This document shows, in pieces, positions 27,388-38,628 of a stretch of 54,015 nucleotides of DNA (positions are counted from its first letter, which is position 1; each line of letters starts with the position of its first letter). The position numbers and the translations under genes were made by a program. This DNA is from TMP-24 sp046348855 (GTDB taxonomy: Bacteria > Pseudomonadota > Alphaproteobacteria > Rhodobacterales > Rhodobacteraceae): NCBI GenBank assembly GCA_046348855.1, contig JAXMDK010000021.1, forward strand, positions 1 to 54,015. Direction: 5' to 3'. The notes under the pieces were generated by a model, which saw only the letters and a list, made by a program, of their open reading frames with translations, was not told the origin of the DNA and ran no database searches.

Positions 27388-27538
27388 GGCGGACGCTTCT
27401 CTGTCTGTCTCTGTCGCCCGAGGGCTTAAGCGAAAGCCCGCGGCGAGGCAAGGGAGCCGCCCCGCCTGCCCGCCGCCCCCTGCCCTTGTGCAACAGGGCC
27501 CACAAGGCTTAGATCGGGGCAAAGTCAGGGAGAGGCTC

Positions 27539-28606
27539 ATGTCCTTGCCGATCGGGCAGCAGGCACGTTACTGGGGGATCGCGGCGGCGGTGTTCTTTCT
27601 CCTCCTGTGGGGGTTGGGCAACGTCATCCTGCCGTTCATCGTCGGCGGCGCCATCGCCTATTTCCTCGATCCGGTGGCCGACCGGCTGGAACGGGCCGGC
27701 CTGTCGCGCGCCGCGGCAACCGCGACCATCTCGATCATCGCGCTTGTCGCCTTCATCCTGGTGGCGCTGTGGGTGGTGCCGATGCTGGTGCGCCAACTGG
27801 TCCAACTGGTCAATGCCGCCCCGGCGATCCTGGGCGAACTGCAGGGCTTCCTGACCGACAGGTTCCCCCACGCGATGGACGCCAACAGCGTGGTGCGCGA
27901 AACGCTGGCCTCGCTCGGCCGGACCATCCAGGCGCGCGGCGGCGAACTGGCCACCGGGCTGCTGTCGTCGGCCATATCGGTCATCAACTGGATCGTCTTT
28001 CTGGTCGTCGTGCCGGTGGTGGCCTTCTACCTGCTTCTGGACTGGGACCACATGATCGGCCAGCTCGACGCCGCCCTGCCGCTCGACCACCGCGAACAGA
28101 TCCGCGCCATCGGCCGCGACATCGACCGGGTGCTGGCAGGATTCGTGCGCGGGCAGGTGACGGTCTGCCTGCTGATGGGCAGCTACTACGCGCTGGCGCT
28201 GATGGTCGCCGGGCTGCAGTTCGGGCTGGTGGTCGGCGCGATCGCCGGGCTTGTCACCTTCATCCCCTATGTCGGCGCGCTGATCGGCGGGTCGCTGGCG
28301 ATCGGGCTGGCGCTCTTCCAGTTCTGGGGCAACTGGGTCGAGATCGGTTTCATCGTCGGCATCTTCGCCGTGGGCCAGTTCCTGGAAGGCAACGTCATCA
28401 CGCCGCGGCTGGTCGGCAAGTCGGTCGGGCTGCATCCGGTCTGGCTGCTGTTCGCCCTGTCGGCGATGGGCACGCTTTTCGGCTTCGTCGGCATGCTGGT
28501 GGCGGTGCCGGTGGCGGCGGCGCTGGGGGTGCTGGCCCGCTTCGGCATCGCCCGCTATCTGGCCAGCCGCCTCTATCTCGGCATCGCCGGGCAGGACGAG
28601 GACTGA
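27539..28606 (+). CDS. AI-2E/PerM family membrane transporter
   Basis: 355 aa with about seven membrane spans. The family core is visible: VILPFIVGGAIAYFLDPVAD near the N-terminus, FYLLLDWDHM mid-protein, and VTFIPYVGALIGG then FLEGNVITPRLVGKSVGLHP. The substrate is unknown; members have been linked to AI-2, small molecules or sodium/proton exchange. ATG 27539 follows AGGGAGAG. The stop overlaps the hdaA start (TGATG). Confidence 0.9.
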   Translation: MSLPIGQQARYWGIAAAVFFLLLWGLGNVILPFIVGGAIAYFLDPVADRLERAGLSRAAATATISIIALVAFILVALWVVPMLVRQLVQLVNAAPAILGELQGFLTDRFPHAMDANSVVRETLASLGRTIQARGGELATGLLSSAISVINWIVFLVVVPVVAFYLLLDWDHMIGQLDAALPLDHREQIRAIGRDIDRVLAGFVRGQVTVCLLMGSYYALALMVAGLQFGLVVGAIAGLVTFIPYVGALIGGSLAIGLALFQFWGNWVEIGFIVGIFAVGQFLEGNVITPRLVGKSVGLHPVWLLFALSAMGTLFGFVGMLVAVPVAAALGVLARFGIARYLASRLYLGIAGQDED

Positions 28607-29268
28607 TGCCGGCGCAGCTGACGCTCGCCCTGCCGGTGCGCGCCGCACTCGGGCGGGCGGATTTCCTTGTCTCGCCGGCGAACCGGACCGCGCTTGACCT
28701 GATCGACCGGCCCGACCTCTGGCCGCAGGGAAAGCTGATCCTGGCCGGGCCGGAAGGCTCCGGCAAAAGCCACCTGGCCGAGGTCTTTGCCCATGACCGC
28801 GCGGCGATGATCGTCGAGGCCCGCGACCTCTTCGACATCGACCCGGCTCCCGAAGCGCTGGTCGTCGAGGATATGGAGGAATTGCCCGCCGACCGGCAGG
28901 AGATGATGTTCCACCTGCACAACCGGATCGCCGCGCGGGGCGGGCTCCTGCTGATGACGGCGCGTCGCCCGGTGGCCGACTGGGGCCTGACGCTTGCCGA
29001 CCTGCAGAGCCGCATGGCGGCGGCGGCGGTCGTGCGGCTCGATCCGCCGGACGACGCACTGCTGGCGGCGCTGATCGTGAAGCTGTTCGCCGACCGCCAG
29101 TTGCAGGTGCCGGCAACGGTCGTTACCTACCTTGTCGGCCGCATCGAGCGTTCGTTCGCCGCCGCGCGCGCCGTCGTTGCCGCGATCGACGCGCGTTCGC
29201 TGGCGCTTGGCCGGCCGGTGACGCGGGCCTTGGCCGCCGAAGTTCTGGACAGGACCGCCGCCCCGTGA
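28606..29268 (+). CDS. hdaA: DnaA regulatory inactivator HdaA
   Basis: 220 aa, a AAA+ protein resembling the middle of DnaA. Short N-terminal QLTLALPV resembles a beta-clamp binding motif. Walker A GPEGSGKS (about 48-55), Walker B-like VVEDMEE, sensor MTARRP, and the arginine-finger/lid region with LQSRMAAAAVVRLDPPDD. It promotes DnaA-ATP hydrolysis with the DNA clamp after replication starts. Translationally coupled to the PerM-like gene and followed by ppk after 57 bp, an order common in alphaproteobacteria. Confidence 0.88.
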   Translation: MPAQLTLALPVRAALGRADFLVSPANRTALDLIDRPDLWPQGKLILAGPEGSGKSHLAEVFAHDRAAMIVEARDLFDIDPAPEALVVEDMEELPADRQEMMFHLHNRIAARGGLLLMTARRPVADWGLTLADLQSRMAAAAVVRLDPPDDALLAALIVKLFADRQLQVPATVVTYLVGRIERSFAAARAVVAAIDARSLALGRPVTRALAAEVLDRTAAP

Positions 29269-29325
29269 TCCTGTTGGGGCGTATCCTGTCATCAAACCGT
29301 TACGCTCCAGGCCGATAAGCCGCCC

Positions 29326-31485
<2,160 letters not shown>

Positions 31486-31527
31486 GCGACGGTCGGGTTT
31501 CGGCCCGCCTGCGGCGGCCCGACCCGC

Positions 31528-31722
31528 GCGGGGGGCTCTGCCCCCCGCACCCCCCGGGATATTTTCAAACGAAAGAAGCAAGCTTTCGTTAACCTTGGCC
31601 TGCCAGTCTGGCCCGGCGGTACAGGCGGGGACGCCGATGACCGCAACGGAAGAAGCCGCCCTGCCCGCCCCACGGGCAGGGTGCGCGCCTTCTTTCGTTG
31701 GCAAATATCCCCGCCGGAGGCC
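31528..31722 (+). repeat. Intergenic palindrome/ATATTT element, split composite (copy 3)
   Basis: GCGGGGGGC-TCT-GCCCCCCGC hairpin (31528-31548), ACCCCCC, GGGATATTTTCAAACGAAAG (to about 31577), then about 110 bp of unrelated sequence, then the inverse arm CTTCTTTCGTTGGCAAATAT with CCCCGCCGGAGG (31689-31720). The two arms can pair. The whole 31486-31942 gap has no gene that I support; an in-frame extension of ppx through here is just the repeat read in frame. Confidence 0.75.
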
Positions 31723-31942
31723 GCCCGAGCGGAACCGTGCGCCTGCGCGCGGGCCGCGAGACAAGGGAATGGCCGCGCGCGCAGCGCGGGGCCGCCGCCG
31801 GATTTACCGGCCCGCCGACCTGCGCCCAAACTGTTGGAATATCTGCGGTTCCGCCTGCGACAGTATCCGCCTTTGCGCCCCCCGCCGCGAACCGCTAGTC
31901 TGCCGCCGGGGAATCTGTGGCCGCCACCGCCGGAGAAAGCGC

Positions 31943-33505
31943 ATGAGACGAAAACCCGACTTTCCGGCGGAAGATGGCGCGCCGTTCGGCCATCCGCTGT
32001 TCGACGACCCTTCGGCCCGGGCGCTGGAGCGGGTGGGCGTGGTCGATGTCGGCTCGAACTCGGTGCGCCTCGTGGTCTTCGACGGGGCGGCGCGCAGCCC
32101 GGCCTATTTCTACAACGAAAAGATCATGGCCGGGCTCGGCAAGGGCCTGGCCGAAACCGGCCGGCTCAACCCCGAAGGGCGCGCCCGCGCTTTGGCCGCA
32201 CTCAGGCGTTTTGCCGCGCTGGCCGAGGGGATGGACCTGCCGCCCCTGACCTGCGTGGCGACCGCCGCCACCCGCGACGCCGCCGACGGGGCCGATTTCG
32301 TCCGCGACGTCGAACGGGAGACCGGGCTGAAGCTCTGGGTGATCGACGGGGCCGAGGAGGCGCGGCTGTCGGCGCAGGGCGTGCTGCTGGGCTGGCCCGA
32401 GGCGCAGGGGCTGGTCTGCGACATCGGCGGCAACTCGATGGAGCTGGCCGAACTGAACAACGGCCAGGTCGGGCGGCGGGCGACCTCGCCGCTGGGGCCC
32501 TTCCGGCTGCAGCAGGTCGCCGGCGGCAAGTCGGGCCTGCGCAAGCACATCCGGGCGGTGGTCGGCGGGCTGGTGGCCGATCTCGGCACCGCGCACGACC
32601 GCATCTACCTGGTCGGAGGCTCCTGGCGGGCGATCGCCCGGCTGGACATGGAACGGCGCGGCTATCCGATGACGGTCCTGCACGAATACCGGATGGACCC
32701 GAAGGCGCTGCTGGAAACGCTCGACTGGATCGGCCGCACCAACCTCGAACCCCTGCGGCTGAAGACCGGCACCTCGCAGGCGCGGATGGACCTGGTGCCG
32801 CTGGCGGCGATGGTGCTGGCCGAACTGGTGGCGGCCTTCGCCCCCAAGGAAATCGACGTGTCATCCTATGGCATCCGCGAGGGGCTGCTGTACGAACAGA
32901 TGCCGGAAAAGCTGCGCCGCCGCGATCCGCTGATCGAGGCCTGCCGCTATGCCGAACAGACGATGGCGCGCATGCCGGGCTTCGGCAAGAAACTGTTCCA
33001 TTTCCTGACGCCGATCTATGCCGGGGCCGACCCGGCGCGGCTGCGGATGGTCAAGGCCGCCTGTCTGCTGCACGACACCACCTGGCGGGCGCATCCCGAC
33101 TACCGGGCCGAAGTCTGCTTCGACAATGCCACCCGCGCCAACCTGGGCGGGTTGTCGCATCAGGAACGGGTGTTCCTGGGGCTGGCGCTTCTGCACCGCT
33201 ACAAGAATTCCCGCGCCGGTTCGCGGCTGGAGCCCTTGTTCGCGCTGCTGGCGCCGGCCGAGATCCAGCAGGCCGAGATCCTTGGCAAGGCGATGCGCTT
33301 CGGCGCGATGCTGTCGATGCAGTCGCCGGAAAAGGCCGCGCGGCTGGATTTCGACCCGGTGGCGCGCAGCCTGTCGCTGACGCTCTTGCCCGGAACCGAG
33401 GCGCTGTTCGGCGAAGTGGCGGCGGCCCGCTTTCAGGCGCTGGCCGAGGCGCTGGGGGCGCGGCCGGTGGTGCTGCAGCCCGGCCTGAAGCCGGAACTGG
33501 CCTGA
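31943..33505 (+). CDS. ppx: Exopolyphosphatase / guanosine pentaphosphatase family (Ppx/GppA)
   Basis: 520 aa. ASKHA-fold N-terminus with VVDVGSNSVRLVVFDG, the catalytic-region TAATRDAADGADF, GAEEARLSAQGVL and CDIGGNSMELAEL; the C-terminal HD-like helical domain includes CLLHDTTWRAHPDYRAE. It removes terminal phosphates from polyphosphate. ATG 31943 follows GGAGAAAGC; the open frame reaches 31595 but covers only repeat sequence. Follows ppk on the same strand, 457 bp away. Confidence 0.93.
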   Translation: MRRKPDFPAEDGAPFGHPLFDDPSARALERVGVVDVGSNSVRLVVFDGAARSPAYFYNEKIMAGLGKGLAETGRLNPEGRARALAALRRFAALAEGMDLPPLTCVATAATRDAADGADFVRDVERETGLKLWVIDGAEEARLSAQGVLLGWPEAQGLVCDIGGNSMELAELNNGQVGRRATSPLGPFRLQQVAGGKSGLRKHIRAVVGGLVADLGTAHDRIYLVGGSWRAIARLDMERRGYPMTVLHEYRMDPKALLETLDWIGRTNLEPLRLKTGTSQARMDLVPLAAMVLAELVAAFAPKEIDVSSYGIREGLLYEQMPEKLRRRDPLIEACRYAEQTMARMPGFGKKLFHFLTPIYAGADPARLRMVKAACLLHDTTWRAHPDYRAEVCFDNATRANLGGLSHQERVFLGLALLHRYKNSRAGSRLEPLFALLAPAEIQQAEILGKAMRFGAMLSMQSPEKAARLDFDPVARSLSLTLLPGTEALFGEVAAARFQALAEALGARPVVLQPGLKPELA

Positions 33506-33592
33506 CCGGAGGCGGTTCCCCGCCTGCGGCGGTTTGAACCGTGGCCGGCGGGGCGCTATGGTCAGGCAGCCGCCAACGGACGGAGGTTGACC

Positions 33593-34231
33593 GTGCCCGA
33601 CCTGACCCTGACCACCTTCGACTGGGTTCCCGAACTGCCGCGCGGTTTGGTCCGCGACCTGCGGGTCCGCTGGGCGCTGGAAGAGGCCGGGCTGCCCTAC
33701 CGCGTCGAAAGCGTGCCGTTCCGCGACCGGGGCGCGCGGCATTTCGCCCATCAGCCCTTCGGCCAGGTCCCCTGGCTGACCGACGGCGACCTGTCGATCT
33801 TTGAAAGCGGGGCGATCCTTCTGCATCTGGGCCAGCGCAGCGCCAGGCTGTTGCCCACAGACCGGCAGGACCGCAACCGGGCGGTCGAATGGCTGTTCGC
33901 CGCGCTGAATTCGGTGGAAATGGCCAGCCTGCCCTGGGCGCTCTTGAAATTCCGGGGCGAGGACGGCGACACGCCGGCCTTCCGGTTCATGGACGGGTTC
34001 CTGAAATCCCGGCCCGGGCACATGGACGGGGTGCTGGCCGGGCGGGAGTGGCTGGCCGGCGACTTTTCGGTGGCAGACATCCTGATGGCGGACGTGCTGC
34101 GCGCCGTCGACAGGTTCGACGGGCTGGCCGACCATGCCGCCTGCCGCGCCTATGTCGGGCGTGCCACCGCCCGCCCGGCCTTCCTCAAGGCCCACGCCGA
34201 CCAGATGGCGCATTTCGCCAAGGCTGACTGA
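33593..34231 (+). CDS. Glutathione S-transferase family protein
   Basis: 212 aa. Thioredoxin-like N-domain (about 5-80) with RVRWALEEAGLPYRVESV, FGQVPWLTDGDLSIFESGAIL (glutathione-site PW and ES), then the all-helical C-domain with EWLAGDFSVADILMADVL. Typical bacterial GST of unknown substrate. GTG 33593 has CGGAGG 6 nt upstream and is preferred over TTG 33587. Confidence 0.88.
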   Translation: MPDLTLTTFDWVPELPRGLVRDLRVRWALEEAGLPYRVESVPFRDRGARHFAHQPFGQVPWLTDGDLSIFESGAILLHLGQRSARLLPTDRQDRNRAVEWLFAALNSVEMASLPWALLKFRGEDGDTPAFRFMDGFLKSRPGHMDGVLAGREWLAGDFSVADILMADVLRAVDRFDGLADHAACRAYVGRATARPAFLKAHADQMAHFAKAD

Positions 34232-34295
34232 CGGGCCGCTGCCCCGGAGGCCAAGGGGTCTTCTTTTGGCGGCCCCCCTGCCCTAGATTGGTCCC

Positions 34296-35711
34296 ATGAC
34301 CTTCGCGCGCTTCGACAATTCCTATGCCCGCCTGCCGGACCGCTTCTTCGTCCGCCAGACCCCGGTGCCAGTGGCCGCGCCCGCGGTGCTGGCAGTGAAC
34401 GCGGACCTTGCCCGCCGGCTGGGGATCGACCCCGACCGGCTGGCCGCCGACCCGGCGCTTCTGGCCGGCAACCGCCTGCCCGACGGTGCCGAGCCGATCG
34501 CCCAGGCCTATGCCGGCCACCAGTTCGGCGGCTGGGTGCCGCAGCTCGGCGACGGGCGGGCGCTGCTTCTGGGCGAGGTGATCGCCCCGGACGGGGCGCG
34601 CTTCGACCTGGCGCTGAAGGGGTCCGGGCAGACCGCGTTTTCGCGGCGTGGCGACGGGCGGGCCTGGGTCGGGCCGGTGATCCGCGAATATGTCGTGTCC
34701 GAGGCGATGCATGCGCTGGGGGTGCCGACCACCCGGGCGCTGGCCGCCGCGACCACCGGCGAGACCATCATGCGCGAAGGCCCGCGTCCCGGTGCGGTCC
34801 TGATGCGCGTCGCCGCCAGCCACATCCGCGTCGGCACCTTCCAGTATTTCGCCGCGCGCGACGATGGCGAGGCGCTGGCGGCGCTGGTCGCCCATGTCAT
34901 CGCCCGCCACTATCCGCAGGCCGACGGGCCGCTCGGTCTGTTTGCGAGCGTCGTCGAACGGCAGGCGCGGCTGATCGCCCGCTGGATGTCGCTGGGTTTC
35001 ATCCACGGGGTGATGAACACCGACAACATGGCAATTTCCGGCGAAACCATCGACTACGGGCCTTGCGCCTTTCTCGATAGCTACGACCCGCGCAAGGTCT
35101 TTTCCTCGATCGACCAGTTCGGCCGCTATGCCTATGGTAACCAGCCGAATGTCGCGCTGTGGAACCTGGCGCAGTTCGCCTCGTGCCTGTTGCCGCTGAT
35201 GGGCGAGGAGCAACCGGCGGTCGAGGCGCTGACCGAGGTGCTGAACGGGTTCGCCGCGATCTATGAGAATGAGTGGCTGGGGCTGTTCCGCGCCAAGATC
35301 GGGATTTCCTCGGCCGATCCCGGCGATGGCGAACTGATCGAGACGCTGCTGACCCGGATGGCGGCGGCGGGGGCCGATTTCACCCGGACCTTCCGGGGCC
35401 TCGGGACCGGGCTGGCCGAAGCCGAATTCGCCGACCCGGCGCCGTTCCGCGCCTGGGTGCGCGACTGGCGCGCGCGGATCGCGGCCGAGCCGGACCGGGT
35501 GGCGCTGATGCAGCGGTCGAACCCCGCCTACATCCCCCGCAACCACCGGATCGAGGCGGCGATCCAGGCGGCGGTGGCGGGCGACCTCGCACCGTTCCAC
35601 CGGCTGAATGCCGTGCTGGCCCGCCCCTTCGACGACCAACCGGAGGCCGAGGATCTGGCGCTGGCGCCCCTGCCCGACGAGGAAGTGCGCCGCACCTTCT
35701 GCGGCACCTGA
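34296..35711 (+). CDS. selO: Protein adenylyltransferase SelO (YdiU family)
   Basis: 471 aa pseudokinase-fold enzyme that transfers AMP to Ser/Thr/Tyr residues. Characteristic blocks: YAGHQFGGWVPQLGDGRA, LKGSGQTAFSRRGDGRAW, SEAMHALGVPTTRALA, and FIHGVMNTDNMAISGETIDYGPCAF with the metal-binding Asn and Asp. RSNPAYIPRNHRIE and the short C-terminal tail without the E. coli SSC cysteines are typical of shorter members. It starts 64 bp after the GST. Confidence 0.94.
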   Translation: MTFARFDNSYARLPDRFFVRQTPVPVAAPAVLAVNADLARRLGIDPDRLAADPALLAGNRLPDGAEPIAQAYAGHQFGGWVPQLGDGRALLLGEVIAPDGARFDLALKGSGQTAFSRRGDGRAWVGPVIREYVVSEAMHALGVPTTRALAAATTGETIMREGPRPGAVLMRVAASHIRVGTFQYFAARDDGEALAALVAHVIARHYPQADGPLGLFASVVERQARLIARWMSLGFIHGVMNTDNMAISGETIDYGPCAFLDSYDPRKVFSSIDQFGRYAYGNQPNVALWNLAQFASCLLPLMGEEQPAVEALTEVLNGFAAIYENEWLGLFRAKIGISSADPGDGELIETLLTRMAAAGADFTRTFRGLGTGLAEAEFADPAPFRAWVRDWRARIAAEPDRVALMQRSNPAYIPRNHRIEAAIQAAVAGDLAPFHRLNAVLARPFDDQPEAEDLALAPLPDEEVRRTFCGT

Positions 35712-35837
35712 GGAGGATCGGCGCGGGACGTTTTCACTGTCCCGGGAGACATGCGCGAGGCCGGTTCCGCTTGGCGCACGGTCCGAGCAGGCTTCAGCCG
35801 GTCGCGGCGCGCGAGGCGATGGCCTCGCACGATACCC

Positions 35838-36503
35838 CTATCGCCGCAGCCGCTTGAACAGCCGCCGGTTCTTGACCACGAACTCCTGCAGCACCGCCGT
35901 CAGCCCGCCCAACTGGCGCTTCTTCAGGAACAGGAAGCCGGCGAAGGCGCCGATGCTGGCGCCGATGCAGTCCATGATCAGGTCGCCCATCGTGTCGACC
36001 AGCCCCGACTTCTGCATGTTGGTGCCGAAGAGCCGGTCCATGGTGAACTCGAACACCTCCCACACCGCGCCGATCATCACCGCGAAGCAGAAGCCCATGA
36101 AGGCCACCGCCCAGGCCGGCGCGGCATAGCGGTCGCCCTTGAAGAGCGTGAACATGAACAGGAACCCGATCAGCCCGAACCCCACCGCCGAGCCGCCATG
36201 CAGCACGATGTCCCACCACCAGTAGCGGTTGTAGAAATCCATCGCCTCGCCCAGGAAGATGGTGGCGAAGATGAAGATGACGATGGCCGCGACGAACCGC
36301 ACCGGCAGTTCGATCCCGAACCGCTCCTCGGCCAGCATCGGCACGAACGACAGGGCCAGCGTCACCAGCGCCACAAAGCCCAGCGACCAGCGCCCTTCGG
36401 CCAGCGCCACCGGCACGGCCAGCGCCAGAAGCACCCAGATCGCCTGGGTCACCACCGACTGTTCGCGGATCTTGCGCAGCAACATGGCAAAGATATGTGG
36501 CAC
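35838..36503 (-). CDS. YjdF/DUF2238-like integral membrane protein
   Basis: 221 aa with about six hydrophobic spans. The polar motifs AMDFYNRYWWWDIVLHGGS and GAVWEVFEFTMDRL, then DTMGDLIMDCIGASIGA, resemble the YjdF/DUF2238 family (function unknown). GTG 36503 is chosen because AAGGGCC precedes it; ATG 36485 lacks a ribosome site. It is divergent from the EEP-family gene, 47 bp between starts. Confidence 0.75.
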   Translation of the reverse strand: MPHIFAMLLRKIREQSVVTQAIWVLLALAVPVALAEGRWSLGFVALVTLALSFVPMLAEERFGIELPVRFVAAIVIFIFATIFLGEAMDFYNRYWWWDIVLHGGSAVGFGLIGFLFMFTLFKGDRYAAPAWAVAFMGFCFAVMIGAVWEVFEFTMDRLFGTNMQKSGLVDTMGDLIMDCIGASIGAFAGFLFLKKRQLGGLTAVLQEFVVKNRRLFKRLRR

Positions 36504-36550
36504 GTCGCTTGGCCCTTCAAGCGCGCGCCTTGCCGGCCTATGTTCGGCCC

Positions 36551-37255
36551 ATGCGACTGCGCCTGGCCAGCTACAACATCCACAAGTGCCTCGGGCTCGA
36601 CCGGCGCCGCCGCCCCGACCGGGTGCTGGCGGTCATGGCCGGGATCGATGCCGACGTGATCGCCCTGCAGGAGGTCGACCACAGGCTGGGCCACCGCCCC
36701 GCCGCGCTGTCGCGCGACCTGGCCGAACATGCAACCGGCCTGCGCGCCGTGCCGGTGGCACTGGGGCGGCACAGTTTCGGCTGGCACGGCCAGGTGATCC
36801 TGGCCCGGCCGGGGCTGGAACTGACCGGCCTGCGCCGGATCGAACTGCCGGGGCTGGAGCCGCGCGGCGCGGTCGCGGCCGAATTCCTGCGCGACGGGCA
36901 GCCCTTCCGGGTGATCGCCGTGCATCTGGGCCTGTTCCGCCGGTCGCGCAAGATGCAGCTTGCGGCGCTGGCGGCGGCCCTGTCGCACCGCCCGGTGCTG
37001 CCGACCGCAATCATCGGCGATTTCAACGAATGGTCGGTGGCGGGCGGCATGGAGACACTCGGCGCGGGCTTCGTGGTCCATGCGCCGGGGCCGAGCTTTC
37101 CGGCCGCGCGGCCGGTGGCGCGGCTCGACCGGATCGCGCTGGGGCCGGGCCTGCACCTTCTGGCGGCGGGCACCCACGGCGGCGGCCCGGCACGCGTCGC
37201 CTCGGACCATCTGCCGATCTGGGCCGATGTCCGGGTCGGGCCGGGCGCGGCCTAG
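36551..37255 (+). CDS. Endonuclease/exonuclease/phosphatase (EEP) family hydrolase
   Basis: 234 aa. DNase I-like fold: LRLASYNIHKCLGLD at the N-terminus, catalytic Glu in VIALQEVDHRLG, VIAVHLGLFRRSR, metal site IIGDFNEW and the C-terminal SDHLPIWADV. Could be a phosphodiesterase acting on nucleic acid, sphingolipid or phosphoinositide-like substrates; no signal peptide. It is followed by the long composite repeat. Confidence 0.88.
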   Translation: MRLRLASYNIHKCLGLDRRRRPDRVLAVMAGIDADVIALQEVDHRLGHRPAALSRDLAEHATGLRAVPVALGRHSFGWHGQVILARPGLELTGLRRIELPGLEPRGAVAAEFLRDGQPFRVIAVHLGLFRRSRKMQLAALAAALSHRPVLPTAIIGDFNEWSVAGGMETLGAGFVVHAPGPSFPAARPVARLDRIALGPGLHLLAAGTHGGGPARVASDHLPIWADVRVGPGAA

Positions 37256-37327
37256 CCAGAGACCGGATCGCATCCCTACGAAGCGCCGCAGGGCCGGCTT
37301 CCCTGCCCGGACCGATCAGGGGACGCG

Positions 37328-37416
37328 CCCGGGGCTCTGCCCCGGACCCCGGGATATTTGTCGACAGAAAGTTGGGGGCCGTCACTGTCTGTCCTGAAAT
37401 ATCCCCGCCGGAGGCC
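37328..37416. repeat. Composite double-hairpin repeat element (copy 4)
   Basis: CCCGGGGC-TCT-GCCCCGG hairpin (37328-37345), ACCCC, GGGATATTTGTCGACAGAAAG, a G-rich loop, then CTGTCTGTCCTGAAATAT with CCCCGCCGGAGG. The two ATATTT arms are inverted and can pair. About 100 bp is nearly the same as the reverse complement of 50941-51050, including flanking GACCGATC and CGCCGCGCCG. Confidence 0.85.
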
Positions 37417-37443
37417 GCCGCGCCGCTCGCCGCGGTCCGGCGC

Positions 37444-37983
37444 TCAGCCGTCGGCAGCGATGCTGGCGCGGGCGCCCTCGGCGGTGACGCGGAAGGCGGT
37501 GCGCGCCGCTTCGGGCAGGGCGGGCAGATGGGCGACCACCTCCTCGGCCCAGCTCACATAGGTCAGGCGGCGGGCCAGCGACCAGCCGACCGGCGGCCTC
37601 TCGGCCAGCGAGCGGACATTACTGATCTTGTCGCAGACCTTGACCAGCGCGGCCTCGGCGCTTTTCAGCGGCGCACGTTCGACCTGCAACCGCTTGCGCT
37701 CGGCCTTGGCCAGGCTCTTGTCGTCGGTCAGTTCGCCCACCAGCGTGGCGACATGGGCGCCGAACGCCGCCTCGATGTCGGCCAAAGTGGTCGGCGGGCA
37801 ATCCTCGACCGTGTCATGCAGCCATGCCGCCGCGATCGCCGCCGGCGTGCCGCCGAAGCCCGCCACCAGCCCCGCCACCTCGGCCGGATGGCCGATGTAG
37901 GGCGAGCGGGCGCGGTCCTTGCGCGCCTGCCCGGCATGTTTGGTTTCGGCATAAGCCGCCGCGCGGCGGACAATATCCGTCAT
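37444..37983 (-). CDS. Small HD-domain alarmone hydrolase, Mesh1/SpoT-like
   Basis: 179 aa. It has the hydrolase-type RelA/SpoT HD motifs: HAGQARKDRARSPYIGHPAE with the first metal histidines, AAWLHDTVEDCPP (the HD pair and ED), ELTDDKSL and LVKVCDKISNVRSL. It lacks synthetase, TGS and ACT domains, so it fits a stand-alone (p)ppGpp or ppApp hydrolase (SAH). Substrate is assigned by family only. ATG 37983 follows AGGAG; the frame to 38097 is unsupported upstream sequence. Confidence 0.85.
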   Translation of the reverse strand: MTDIVRRAAAYAETKHAGQARKDRARSPYIGHPAEVAGLVAGFGGTPAAIAAAWLHDTVEDCPPTTLADIEAAFGAHVATLVGELTDDKSLAKAERKRLQVERAPLKSAEAALVKVCDKISNVRSLAERPPVGWSLARRLTYVSWAEEVVAHLPALPEAARTAFRVTAEGARASIAADG

Positions 37984-38172
37984 CGCCAGTCTCCTGTGCT
38001 GACAGCACCGCCCGACGGTCCGGGGCCAGAGGCCAGGGCCGCCAAGCGGCACGATGGGGGAAGGGAACAGGGCGCCGGCCCAAGGCCCGCGCACCACATC
38101 CCGAAGATGGCGCTTTGCCGCCCGCCCGTCAATCCCCCCGTCGCCCGCCGCCAGCCGGCGCGCATCGCGGGA

Positions 38173-38391
38173 TCAGACCGGCATGTTGTCCCACAGGCTG
38201 TCATCGTTGGGGTCCGCAGCAACCGCCATTCTTGGCCCCTTCGCCACCGGCGGCCGGCGGGCGACGGTGCCCAGGTCCAGCGCGCCGATCCGGGTGCTGA
38301 TGGCCCGGCGCAGCGCGTCCAGCTGATCGGGGTCGGCGATGGCCTCGTCAAGCAGGCGGTCGAACGACACGGAATTGCTGTCGTGAAGCAT
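38173..38391 (-). CDS. Small hypothetical protein
   Basis: 72 aa from ATG 38391, which has a strong GGGGGGAT ribosome site; a TTG 18 bp upstream is less likely. Acidic N-terminal helix (FDRLLDEAIADPDQLDALRR), then a flexible tail ending NDDSLWDNMPV. No membrane span or signal. I do not recognise a family. It stands alone on the minus strand between tig and the HD gene. Confidence 0.55.
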   Translation of the reverse strand: MLHDSNSVSFDRLLDEAIADPDQLDALRRAISTRIGALDLGTVARRPPVAKGPRMAVAADPNDDSLWDNMPV

Positions 38392-38575
38392 GGCATCCCC
38401 CCGGATCAATGGACCTGCGGCGCGACTCGGCCAGTGTGACCTGACGTTACGTCAACCACGCCACCAGTGTAGGGATTCTTTGTAACGGGAAAACCGCGCA
38501 GATCGCCGCATGGGCGATGGCGGCGGAACCCCGCCGATCCGGCCCTGTCCGACGCCCGCCGGCCGCGCAAACGCA

Positions 38576-38599
38576 AAAGGCCGCCCGAAGGCGGCCTTT
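38576..38599 (-). terminator. Terminator downstream of tig
   Basis: A 10-bp perfect stem AAAGGCCGCC/GGCGGCCTTT with a 4-nt loop, followed on the minus strand by TTTGCGTTTG. It begins 30 nt past the tig stop. Confidence 0.85.
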
Positions 38600-38628
38600 C
38601 CCGTCGTGTCGGCCAGCGCCGCAGCGGA

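Noticed and set aside
31595..31942. N-terminal extension of ppx by 116 codons, or a separate small gene at 31637
   Set aside because: The extension is a translation of the repeat element; a good ribosome site precedes ATG 31943.
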